This document shows, one piece after another, positions 13,301-25,800 of a stretch of 64,000 nucleotides of DNA; positions within the stretch are counted from its first letter, which is position 1, and every line of letters begins with the position of its first letter. Under the pieces are notes generated by a model. The model had not been told where the DNA came from. It made no database searches and was given only the letters and a program-made list of their open reading frames with translations. The translations under genes were made by a program, and so were the position numbers. The DNA is taken from assembly GCF_032854445.1 (NCBI RefSeq), contig NW_027018061.1:1-64000 (forward strand). The letters run 5' to 3'. This DNA is from Liolophura sinensis (lineage: Eukaryota > Mollusca > Polyplacophora > Chitonida > Chitonidae).

Positions 13301-15400
13301 CGGAATTGAGCCAGGCATCGGCAGCTGTTGAAAAATTGCAAATATCCCTGGTTTCCATGGAGTAAGAGCCGTTGCTGGGCACGTGATTATGACATAAATG
13401 ATCATTCAATTGTCACTACAGGCAAAAGTATTGGTCGGAGAGCAACGCGGTTTGCACCATTCGATTTCTCGTCACAAAATACGTCGGATTAGCCTCTTAC
13501 CAGCAGCACTGGAACAGTTTTCGCACTTTTGCATTTTTGCCTGGTCTTTTTGTTAATTGAAATCGGCTACACTGTACTCTGTACAATCGCGACTGGTCAT
13601 TACTATATTCAACTTTTGACTATAAGTTATGTGCCCTTCGGTAGCCCAGAAGACCTGAAATCTTTGGGCTAAGCCCATTTAACTCACCCAGCAATTGCCT
13701 TACTTCTAAGTGCAAGACAATCTCAATGTCTTTATCTACGTGTAGAAAAACCACACCATTTGTACGTGAAAAACACAAGGTACTTGATACAGTCTGCTGT
13801 AAAAAGTACAACTGAACACTGACCCACTTTAGTAAGGTGCCAAAAGATGCGGAATTGAGCCAGGCATCGGCAGCTGTTGAAAAATTGCAAATTTCCCTGG
13901 TTTCCATGGAGTAAGAGCCGTTGCTGGGCACGTGATTATGACATAAATGATCATTCAATTGGCACTACAGCCAAAAGTATTGGTCGGAGAACAACGCGGT
14001 TTGCACCATTCAATTTCTCGTCACAAAATACGTCGGATTAGCCTCTTACCAGCAGCACTGGAACAGTTTTTCGCACTTTTGCATTTTTGCCTGGTCTTTT
14101 TGTTAATTGAAATCGGCTACACTGTACTCTGTACAATCGCGACTGGTCATTACTATATTCAACTTTTGACTATAAGTTATGTGCCCTTCGGTAGCCCAGA
14201 AGACCTGAAATCTTTGGGCCAAGCCCATTTAACTCACCCAGCAATTGTCTTACTTCTAAGTCCAAGACTATCTCAATATCTTTATCTACGTGTAGAAAAA
14301 CAACACCATTTGTACGTGATAAACACAAGGTACTTGATACAGTCTGCTGTAAAAAGTACAACTGACCACAGACCCACATGAATAAGGTGCCAAAAGATGC
14401 GGAATTGAGCCAGGCATCGGCAGCTGTTGAAAAATTGCAAATTTCCCTGGTTTCCATGGAGTAAGAGCCGTTGCTGGGCACGTGATTATGACATAAATGA
14501 TCATTCAATTGTCGCTACAGCCAAACGTAATGGTCGGAGAGCAACGCGGATTGCATCATTCGATTTCTCGTCACAAAATACGTCGGATTAGCCTCTTACC
14601 AGCAGCACTGGAACAGTTTTTCCACTTTTGCATTTTTGCCTGGTCTTTTTGTTAATTGAAATCGGCTACACTGTACTCTGTACAATCGCGACTGGTCATT
14701 ACTATATTCAACTTTTGACTATAAGTTATGTGCCCTTCGGTAGCCCAGAAGACCTGAAATCTTTGGGCTAAGCCCATTTAACTCACCCAGCAATTGTCTT
14801 ACTTCTAAGTGCAAGACAATCTCAATGTCTTTATCTACGTGTAGAAAAACCACACCATTTGTACGTGAAAAACACAAGGCACTTGATACAGTCTGCTGTA
14901 AAAAGTACAACTGACCACAGACCCACATGAATAAGGTGCCAAAAGATGCGGAATTGAGAAAGGCATCGGCAGCTGTTGAAAAATTGCAAATTTCCCTGGT
15001 TTCCATGGAGTAAGAGCCGTTGCTGGGCACGTGATTATGACATAAATATTCATGCAATTGTCGCTACAGCCAAAAGTATTGGTCGGAGAGCAACGCGGTT
15101 TGCACCATTCGATTTCTCGTCACAAAATACGTCGGATTAGCCTCTTACCAGCAGCACTGGAACAGTTTTTCCACTTTTGCATTTTTGCCTGGTCTTTTTG
15201 TTAATTGAAATCGGCTACACTGTACTCTGTACAATCGCGACTGGTCATTACTATATTCAACTTTTGACTATAAGTTATGTGCCCTTCGGTAGCCCAGAAG
15301 ACCTGAAATCTTTGGGCCAAGCCCATTTAACTCACCCAGCAATTGTCTTACTTCTAAGTCCAAGACAATCTCAATGTCTTTATCTACGTGTAGAAAAACC
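7390..15400 (+). repeat. Irregular monomer mixture (~14.5 units)
   Basis: Monomers carrying the ccacagacccacatgaat box alternate irregularly with monomers carrying aacactgacccacttcag and a few carrying aacactgacccacattta. I could not find a block that duplicates cleanly. The closest pair is two units four monomers apart, near 11.4 and 13.6 kb, which share cactttagtaagg and ttcaatttctcg. Several one-base insertions lie between about 9,130 and 10,790. No gene or foreign insertion is present. Confidence 0.8.
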
Positions 15401-15926
15401 ACACCATTTGTACGTGAAAAACACAAGGCACTTGATACAGTCTGCTGTAAAAAGTACAACTGACCACAGACCCACATGAATAAGGTGCCAAAAGATGCGG
15501 AATTGAGAAAGGCATCGGCAGCTGTTGAAAAATTGCAAATTTCCCTGGTTTCCATGGAGTAAGAGCCGTTGCTACGCACGTGATTATGACATAAATGATC
15601 ATTCAGTTGTCACTACAGCCAAAAGTATTGGTCGGAGAACAACGCGGTTTGCACCATTCGATTTCTCGTCACAAAATACGTCGGATTAGCCTCTTACCAG
15701 CAGCACTGGAACAGTTTTCGCACTTTTGCATTTTTGCCTGGTCTTTTTGTTAATTGAAATCGGCTACACTGTGCTCTGTACAATCGCGACTGGTCATTAC
15801 TATATTCAACTTTTGACTATAAGTTATGTGCCCTTCGGTAGCCCAGAAGACCTGAAATTTTCGGGCTAAGCCCATTTAACTCACCCAGCAATTGCCTTAC
15901 TTCTAAGTGCAAGACAATCTCAATGT

Positions 15927-16475
15927 CTTTATCTACGTGTAGAAAAACCACACCATTTGTACGTGATAAACACAAGGTACTTGATACAGTCTGCTGTAAA
16001 AAGTACAACTGAACACTGACCCACTTCAGTAAGGTGCCAAAAGATGCGGAATTGAGCCAGGCATCGGCAGCTGTTGAAAAATTGCAAATTTCCCTGGTTT
16101 CCATGGAGTAAGAGCCGTTGCTGGGCACGTGATTATGACATAAATAATCATGCAATTGTCGCTACAGCCAAAAGTATTGGTCGGAGAGCAACGCGGTTTG
16201 CACCATTCGATTTCTCGTCATAAAATACGTCGGATTAGCCTCTTACCAGCAGCACTGGAACAGTTTTTCCACTTTTGCATTTTTACCTGGTCTTTTTGTT
16301 AATTGAAATCGGCTACACTGTACTCTGTACAATCGCGACTGGTCATTACTATATTCAACTTTTGACTATAAGTTATGTGCCCTTCGGTAGCCCAGAAGAC
16401 CTGAAATCTTTGGGCTAAGCCCATTTAACTCACCCAGCAATTGCCTTACTTCTAAGTGCAAGACAATCTCAATGT
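15927..16475 (+). repeat. Representative satellite monomer, exactly 549 bp
   Basis: This copy is a clean reference unit, phased arbitrarily to start at ctttatctacgtgtag. It holds four ACGT cores: TACGTG at 15,934 and 15,960, the palindromic E-box-type CACGTG at 16,126-16,131, and TACGTC at 16,226-16,231. CCATGG lies at 16,101-16,106. A 13 bp dyad TGGGCTAAGCCCA (6 bp arms around one A) lies at 16,411-16,423. The variable box falls about 80-112 bp into the unit, followed later by the long conserved region from tggtctttttg to the cccagaaga segment. I found no convincing internal subrepeat. No gene was found in it. A function for any of these sites is inference only. Confidence 0.9.
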
Positions 16476-19400
16476 CTTTATCTACGTGTAGAAAAACCAC
16501 ACCATTTGTGCATAAAAAACACAAGGTACTTGATACAGTCTGCTGTAAAAAGTACAACTGAACACTGACTCACTTCAGTAAGGTGCCAAAAGATGCGGAA
16601 TTGAGCCAGGCATCGGCAGCTGTTAAAAAATTGCAAATATCCCTGGTTTCCATGGAGTAAGAGCCGTTGCTGGGCACGTGATTATGATATCAATGATCAT
16701 TCAATTGTCGCTACAGCCAAACGTAATGGTCGGAGAGCAACGCGGTTTGCACCATTCGATTTCTCGTCACAAAATACGTCGGATTAGCCTCTTACCAGCA
16801 GCACTGGAACAGTTTTTCCACTTTTGCATTTTTGCCTGGTCTTTTTGTTAATTGAAATCGGCTACACTGTACTCTGTACAATCGCGACTGGTCATTACTA
16901 TATTCAACTTTTGACTATAAGTTATGTGCCCTTCGGTAGCCCAGAAGACCTGAAATCTTTGGGCTAAGCCCATTTAACTCACCCAGCAATTGTCTTACTT
17001 CTAAGTCCAAGACAATCTCAATGTCTTTATCTACGTGTAGAAAAACCACACCATTTGTACGTGAAAAACACAAGGTACTTGATACAGTCTGCTGTAAAAA
17101 GTACAACTGACCACAGACCCACATGAATAAGGTGCCAAAAGATGCGGAATTGAGCCAGGCATCGGCAGCTGTTGAAAAATTGCAAATTTCCCTGGTTTCC
17201 ATGGAGTAAGAGCCGTTGCTAGGCACGTGATTATGACATAAATGATCATTCAATTGTCACTACAGCCAAAAGTATTGGTCGGAGAACAACGCGGTTTGCA
17301 CCATTCGATTTCTCGTCACAAAATACGTCGGATTAGCCTCTTACCAGCAGCACTGGAACAGTTTTCGCACTTTTGCATTTTTGCCTGGTCTTTTCGTTAA
17401 TTGAAATCGGCTACACTGTACTCTGTACAATCGCGACTGGTCATTACTATATTCAACTTTTGACTATAAGTTATGTGCCCTTCGGTAGCCCAGAAGACCT
17501 GAAATCTTTGGGCTAAGCCCATTTAACTCACCCAGCAATTGTTTTACTTCTAAGTGCAAGACAATCTCAATGTCTTTATCTACGTGTAGAAAAACCACAC
17601 CATTTGTACATAAAAAACACAAGGTACTTGATACAGTCTGCTGTAAAAAGTACAACTAAACACTGACCAACATTTATAAGGTGCCAAAAGATGCGGAATT
17701 GAGCCAGGCATCGGCAGCTGTTGAAAAATTGCAAATTTCCCTGGTTTCCATGGAGTAAGAGCCGTTGCTGGGCACGTGATTATGATATAAATGATCATTC
17801 AATTGTCACTACAGCCAAAAGTATTGGTCGGAGAGCAACGCGGTTTGCACCATTCGATTTCTCGTCACAAAATACGTCGGATTAGCCTCTTACCAGCAGC
17901 ACTGGAACAGTTTTCGCACTTTTGCATTTTTGCCTGGTCTTTTTGTTAATTGAAATCGGCTACACTGTACTCTGTACAATCGCGACTGGTCATTACTATA
18001 TTCAACTTTTGACTATAAGTTATGTGCCCTTCGGTAGCCCAGAAGACCTGAAATTTTTGGGCTGAGCCCATTTAACTCAACCAGCAATTGTCTTACTTCT
18101 AAGTGCAAGACAATCTCAATGTCTTTATCTACGTGTAGAAAAACCACACCATTTGTACGTGATAAACACAAGGTACTTGATACAGTCTGCTGTAAAAAGT
18201 ACAACTGAACACTGACCCACTTCAGTAAGGTGCCAAAAGATGCGGAATTGAGCCAGGCATCGGCAGCTGTTGAAAAATTGCAAATTTCCCTGGTTTCCAT
18301 GGAGTAAGAGCCGTTGCAGGGCACGTGATTATGACATAAATGATCATTCAATTGTCACTACAGCCAAAAGTATTGGTCGGAGAGCAACGCGGTTTGCACC
18401 ATTCGATTTCTCGTCACAAAATACGTCGGATTAGCCTCTTACCAGCAGCACTGGAACAGTTTTCGCACTTTTGCATTTTTGCCTGGTCTTTTTGTTAATT
18501 GAAATCGGCTACACTGTACACTGTACAATCGCGACTGATCATTACTATATTCAACTTTTGACTATAAGTTATGTGCCCTTCGGTAGCCCAGAAGACCTGA
18601 AATCTTTGGGCCAAGCCCATTTAACTCACCCAGCAATTGTCTTACTTCTAAGTCCAAGACAATCTCAATGTCTTTATCTACGTGTAGAAAAACCACACCA
18701 TTTGTACATGAAAAACACAAGGTACTTGATACAGTCTGCTGTAAAAAGTACAACTAAACACTGACCCACATTTATAAGGTGCCAAAAGATGCGGAATTGG
18801 GCCAGGCATCGGCAGCTGTTAAAAAATTGCAAATATCCCTGGTTTCCATGGAGTAAGAGCCGTTGCTGGGCACGTGATTATGACATCAATGATCATTCAA
18901 TTGTCGCTACAGCCAAACGTATTGGTCGGAGAGCAACGCGGTTTGCACCATTCGATTTCTCGTCACAAAATACGTCGGATTAGCCTCTTACCAGCAGCAC
19001 TGGAACAGTTTTTCCACTTTTGCATTTTTGCCTGGTCTTTTTGTTAATTGAAATCGGCTACACTGTACTCTGTACAATCGCGACTGGTCATTACTATATT
19101 CAACTTTTGACTATAAGTTATGTGCCCTTCGGTAGCCCAGAAGACCTGAAATCTTTGGGCTAAGCCCATTTAACTCACCCAGCAATTGTCTTACTTCTAA
19201 GTGCAAGACAATCTCAATGTTTTTATCTACGTGTAGAAAAACCACACCATTTGTACGTGAAAAACACAAGGCACTTGATACAGTCTGCTGTAAAAAGTAC
19301 AACTGACCACAGACCCACATGAATAAGGTGCCAAAAGATGCGCAATTGAGAAAGGCATCGGCAGCTGTTGAAAAATTGCAAATTTCCCTGGTTTCCATGG

Positions 19401-22400
19401 AGTAAGAGCCGTTGCTACGCACGTGATTATGACATAAATGATCATTCAGTTGTCACTACAGCCAAAAGTATTGGTCGGAGAACAACGCGGTTTGCACCAT
19501 TCGATTTCTCGTCACAAAATACGTCGGATTAGCCTCTTACCAGCAGCACTGGAACAGTTTTCGCACTTTTGCATTTTTGCCTGGTCTTTTTGTTAATTGA
19601 AATCGGCTACACTGTGCTCTGTACAATCGCGACTGGTCATTACTATATTCAACTTTTGACTATAAGTTATGTGCCCTTCGGTAGCTCAGAAGACCTGAAA
19701 TTTTCGGGCTAAGCCCATTTAACTCACCCAGCAATTGCCTTACTTCTAAGTCCAAGACAATCTCAATGTCTTTATCTACGTGTAGAAAAACCACACCATT
19801 TGTACGTGATAAACACAAGGTACTTGATACAGTCTGCTGTAAAAAGTACAACTGAACACTGACCCACTTCAGTAAGGTGCCAAAAGATGCGGAATTGAGC
19901 CAGGCATCGGCAGCTGTTGAAAAATTGCAAATTTCCCTGGTTTCCATGGAGTAAGAGCCGTTGCTGGGCACGTGATTATGACATAAATAATCATGCAATT
20001 GTCGCTACAGCCAAAAGTATTGGTCGGAGAGCAACGCGGTTTGCACCATTCGATTTCTCGTCATAAAATACGTCGGATTAGCCTCTTACCAGCAGCACTG
20101 GAACAGTTTTTCCACTTTTGCATTTTTACCTGGTCTTTTTGTTAATTGAAATCGGCTACACTGTACTCTGTACAATCGCGACTGGTCATTACTATATTCA
20201 ACTTTTGACTATAAGTTATGTGCCCTTCGGTAGCCCAGAAGACCTGAAATCTTTGGGCTAAGCCCATTTAACTCACCCAGCAATTGCCTTACTTCTAAGT
20301 GCAAGACAATCTCAATGTCTTTATCTACGTGTAGAAAAACCACACCATTTGTGCATAAAAAACACAAGGTACTTGATACAGTCTGCTGTAAAAAGTACAA
20401 CTGAACACTGACTCACTTTAGTAAGGTGCCAAAAGATGCGGAATTGAGCCAGGCATCGGCAGCTGTTAAAAAATTGCAAATATCCCTGGTTTCCATGGAG
20501 TAAGAGCCGTTGCTGGGCACGTGATTATGATATCAATGATCATTCAATTGTCGCTACAGCCAAACGTAATGGTCGGAGAGCAACGCGGTTTGCACCATTC
20601 GATTTCTCGTCACAAAATACGTCGGATTAGCCTCTTACCAGCAGCACTGGAACAGTTTTTCCACTTTTGCATTTTTGCCTGGTCTTTTTCTTAATTGAAA
20701 TCGGCTACACTGTACTCTGTACAATCGCGACTGGTCATTACTATATTCAACTTTTGACTATAAGTTATGTGCCCTTCGGTAGCCCAGAAGACCTGAAATC
20801 TTTGGGCTAAGCCCATTTAACTCACCCAGCAATTGTCTTACTTCTAAGTCCAAGACAATCTCAATGTCTTTATCTACGTGTAGAAAAACCACACCATTTG
20901 TACGTGAAAAACACAAGGTACTTGATACAGTCTGCTGTAAAAAGTACAACTGACCACAGACCCACATGAATAAGGTGCCAAAAGATGCGGAATTGAGCCA
21001 GGCATCGGCAGCTGTTGAAAAATTGCAAATTTCCCTGGTTTCCATGGAGTAAGAGCCGTTGCTAGGCACGTGATTATGACATAAATGATCATTCAATTGT
21101 CACTACAGCCAAAAGTATTGGTCGGAGAACAACGCGGTTTGCACCATTCGATTTCTCGTCACAAAATACGTCGGATTAGCCTCTTACCAGCAGCACTGGA
21201 ACAGTTTTCGCACTTTTGCATTTTTGCCTGGTCTTTTCGTTAATTGAAATCGGCTACACTGTACTCTGTACAATCGCGACTGGTCATTACTATATTCAAC
21301 TTTTGACTATAAGTTATGTGCCCTTCGGTAGCCCAGAAGACCTGAAATCTTTGGGCTAAGCCCATTTAACTCACCCAGCAATTGTTTTACTTCTAAGTGC
21401 AAGACAATCTCAATGTCTTTATCTACGTGTAGAAAAACCACACCATTTGTACATAAAAAACACAAGGTACTTGATACAGTCTGCTGTAAAAAGTACAACT
21501 AAACACTGACCAACATTTATAAGGTGCCAAAAGATGCGGAATTGAGCCAGGCATCGGCAGCTGTTGAAAAATTGCAAATTTCCCTGGTTTCCATGGAGTA
21601 AGAGCCGTTGCTGGGCACGTGATTATGATGTAAATGATCATTCAATTGTCACTACAGCCAAAAGTATTGTTCGGAGAGCAACGCGGTTTGCACCATTCGA
21701 TTTCTCGTCACAAAATACGTCGGATTAGCCTCTTACCAGCAGCACTGAAACAGTTTTCGCACTTTTGCATTTTTGCCTGGTCTTTTTGTTAATTGAAATC
21801 GGCTACACTGTACTCTGTACAATCGCGACTGGTCATTACTATATTCAACTTTTGACTATAAGTTATGTGCCCTTCGGTAGCCCAGAAGACCTGAAATTTT
21901 TGGGCTGAGCCCATTTAACTCACCCAGCAATTGTCTTACTTCTAAGTGCAAGACAATCTCAATGTCTTTATCTACGTGTAGAAAAACCACACCATTTGTA
22001 CGTGATAAACACAAGGTACTTGATACAGTCTGCTGTAAAAAGTACAACTGAACACTGACCCACTTCAGTAAGGTGCCAAAAGATGCGGAATTGAGCCAGG
22101 CATCGGCAGCTGTTGAAAAATTGCAAATTTCCCTGGTTTCCATGGAGTAAGAGCCGTTGCAGGGCACGTGATTATGACATAAATGATCATTCAATTGTCA
22201 CTACAGCCAAAAGTATTGGTCGGAGAGCAACGCGGTTTGCACCATTCGATTTCTCGTCACAAAATACGTCGGATTAGCCTCTTACCAGCAGCACTGGAAC
22301 AGTTTTCGCACTTTTGCATTTTTGCCTGGTCTTTTTGTTAATTGAAATCGGCTACACTGTACACTGTACAATCGCGACTGATCATTACTATATTCAACTT

Positions 22401-22839
22401 TTGACTATAAGTTATGTGCCCTTCGGTAGCCCAGAAGACCTGAAATCTTTGGGCCAAGCCCATTTAACTCACCCAGCAATTGTCTTACTTCTAAGTCCAA
22501 GACAATCTCAATGTCTTTATCTACGTGTAGAAAAACCACACCATTTGTACATGAAAAACACAAGGTACTTGATACAGTCTGCTGTAAAAAGTACAACTAA
22601 ACACTGACCCACATTTATAAGGTGCCAAAAGATGCGGAATTGGGCCAGGCATCGGCAGCTGTTAAAAAAATGCAAATATCCCTGGTTTCCATGGAGTAAG
22701 AGCCGTTGCTGGGCACGTGATTATGACATCAATGATCATTCAATTGTCGCTACAGCCAAACGTATTGGTCGGAGAGCAACGCGGTTTGCACCATTCGATT
22801 TCTCGTCACAAAATACGTCGGATTAGCCTCTTACCAGCA

Positions 22840-25800
22840 GCACTGGAAACAGTTTTTCCCACTTTTGCATTTTTGCCTGGTCTTTTTGTTAATTGAAATC
22901 GGCTACACTGTACTCTGTACAATCGCGACTGGTCATTACTATATTCAACTTTTGACTATAAGTTATGTGCCCTTCGGTAGCCCAGAAGACCTGAAATCTT
23001 TGGGCTAAGCCCATTTAACTCACCCAGCAATTGTCTTACTTCTAAGTGCAAAGACAATCTCAATGTTTTTATCTACGTGTAGAAAAACCACACCATTTGT
23101 ACGTGAAAAACACAAGGCACTTGATACAGTCTGCTGTAAAAAGTACAACTGACCACAGACCCACATGAATAAGGTGCCAAAAGATGCGCAATTGAGAAAG
23201 GCATCGGCAGCTGTTGAAAAAATTGCAAATTTCCCTGGTTTCCATGGAGTAAGAGCCGTTGCTACGCACGTGATTATGACATAAATGATCATTCAGTTGT
23301 CACTACAGCCAAAAGTATTGGTCGGAGAACAAACGCGGTTTGCACCATTCGATTTCTCGTCACAAAATACGTCGGATTAGCCTCTTACCAGCAGCACTGG
23401 AACAGTTTTCGCACTTTTGCATTTTTGCCTGGTCTTTTTGTTAATTGAAATCGGCTACACTGTGCTCTGTACAATCGCGACTGGTCATTACTATATTCAA
23501 CTTTTGACTATAAGTTATGTGCCCTTCGGTAGCTCAGAAGACCTGAAATTTTCGGCTAAGCCCATTTAACTCACCCAGCAATTGCTTACTTCTAAGTCCA
23601 AGACAATCTCAATGTCTTTATCTACGTGTAGAAAAACCACACCATTTGTACGTGATAAACACAAGGTACTTGATACAGTCTGCTGTAAAAAGTACAACTG
23701 AACACTGACCCACTTCAGTAAGGTGCCAAAAGATGCGGAATTGAGCCAGGCATCGGCAGCTGTTGAAAAATTGCAAATTTCCCTGGTTTCCATGGAGTAA
23801 GAGCCGTTGCTGGGCACGTGATTATGACATAAATAATCATGCAATTGTCGCTACAGCCAAAAGTATTGGTCGGAGAGCAACGCGGTTTGCACCATTCGAT
23901 TTCTCGTCATAAAAATACGTCGGATTAGCCTCTTACCAGCAGCACTGGAACAGTTTTTCCACTTTTGCATTTTTTACCTGGTCTTTTTGTTAATTGAAAT
24001 CGGCTACACTGTACTCTGTACAATCGCGACTGGTCATTACTATATTCAACTTTTGACTATAAGTTATGTGCCCTTCGGTAGCCCAGAAGACCTGAAATCT
24101 TTGGGCTAAGCCCATTTAACTCACCCAGCAATTGCCTTACTTCTAAGTGCAAGACAATCTCAATGTCTTTATCTACGTGTAGAAAAACCACACCATTTGT
24201 GCATAAAAAACACAAGGTACTTGATACAGTCTGCTGTAAAAAGTACAACTGAACACTGACTCACTTTAGTAAGGTGCCAAAAGATGCGGAATTGAGCCAG
24301 GCATCGGCAGCTGTTAAAAAATTGCAAATATCCCTGGTTTCCATGGAGTAAGAGCCGTTGCTGGGCACGTGATTATGATATCAATGATCATTCAATTGTC
24401 GCTACAGCCAAACGTAATGGTCGGAGAGCAACGCGGTTTGCACCATTCGATTTCTCGTCACAAAATACGTCGGATTAGCCTCTTACCAGCAGCACTGGAA
24501 CAGTTTTTCCACTTTTGCATTTTTGCCTGTCTTTTTCTTAATTGAAATCGGCTACACTGTACTCTGTACAATCGCGACTGGTCATTACTATATTCAACTT
24601 TTGACTATAAGTTATGTGCCCTTCGGTAGCCCAGAAGACCTGAAATCTTTGGGCTAAGCCCATTTAACTCACCCAGCAATTGTCTTACTTCTAAGTCCAA
24701 GACAATCTCAATGTCTTTATCTACGTGTAGAAAAACCACACCATTTGTACGTGAAAAACACAAGGTACTTGATACAGTCTGCTGTAAAAAGTACAACTGA
24801 CCCACAGACCCACATGAATAAGGTGCCAAAAGATGCGGAATTGAGCCAGGCATCGGCAGCTGTTGAAAAATTGCAAATTTCCCTGGTTTCCATGGAGTAA
24901 GAGCCGTTGCTAGGCACGTGATTATGACATAAATGATCATTCAATTGTCACTACAGCCAAAAGTATTGGTCGGAGAACAACGCGGTTTGCACCATTCGAT
25001 TTCTCGTCACAAAATACGTCGGATTAGCCTCTTATACCAGCAGCACTGGAACAGTTTTCGCACTTTTGCATTTTTGCCTGGTCTTTTTGTTAATTGAAAT
25101 CGGCTACACTGTACTCTGTACAATCGCGACTGGTCATTACTATATTCAACTTTTGACTATAAGTTATGTGCCCTTCGGTAGCCCAGAAGACCTGAAATCT
25201 TTGGGCTAAGCCCATTTAACTCACCCAGCAATTGTTTTACTTCTAAGTGGAAGACAATCTCAATGTCTTTATCTACGTGTAGAAAAACCACACCATTTGT
25301 ACATAAAAAACACAAGGTACTTGATACAGTCTGCTGTAAACTAAACACTGACCAACAATTTATAAGGTGCCAAAAGATGCGGAATTGAGCCAGGCATCGG
25401 CAGCTGTTGAAAAATTGCAAATTTCCCTGGTTTCCATGGAGTAAGAGCCGTTGCTGGGCACGTGATTATGACATAAATGATCATTCAATTGTCACTACAG
25501 GCAAAAGTATTGGTCGGAGAGCAACGCGGTTTGCACCATTCGATTTCTCGTCACAAAATACGTCGGATTAGCCTCTTACCAGCAGCACTGGAACAGTTTT
25601 CGCACTTTTGCATTTTTTGCCTGTCTTTTTGTTAATTGAAATCGGGCTACACTGTACTCTGTACAATCGCGGACTGGTCATTACTATATTCAACTTTTTG
25701 ACTATAAGTTATGTGCCCTTCGGTAGCCCAGAAGACCTGAAATTTTTGGGCTAAGCCCATTTAACTCACCCAGCAATTGTCTTACTTCTAAGTGCAAGAC

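Noticed and set aside
16161-16230. CENP-B box
   Set aside because: Neither TTCG-containing stretch of the monomer (cattcgatttctcg and cccttcggtagccc) has the required A and CGGG at the correct spacing, and I saw none on the minus strand.
22664-22678. Octamer-like atgcaaat site
   Set aside because: It arises from one base change in one unit (aaaaaaatgcaaat). The array standard is ttgcaaat, so it is a single variant without support.
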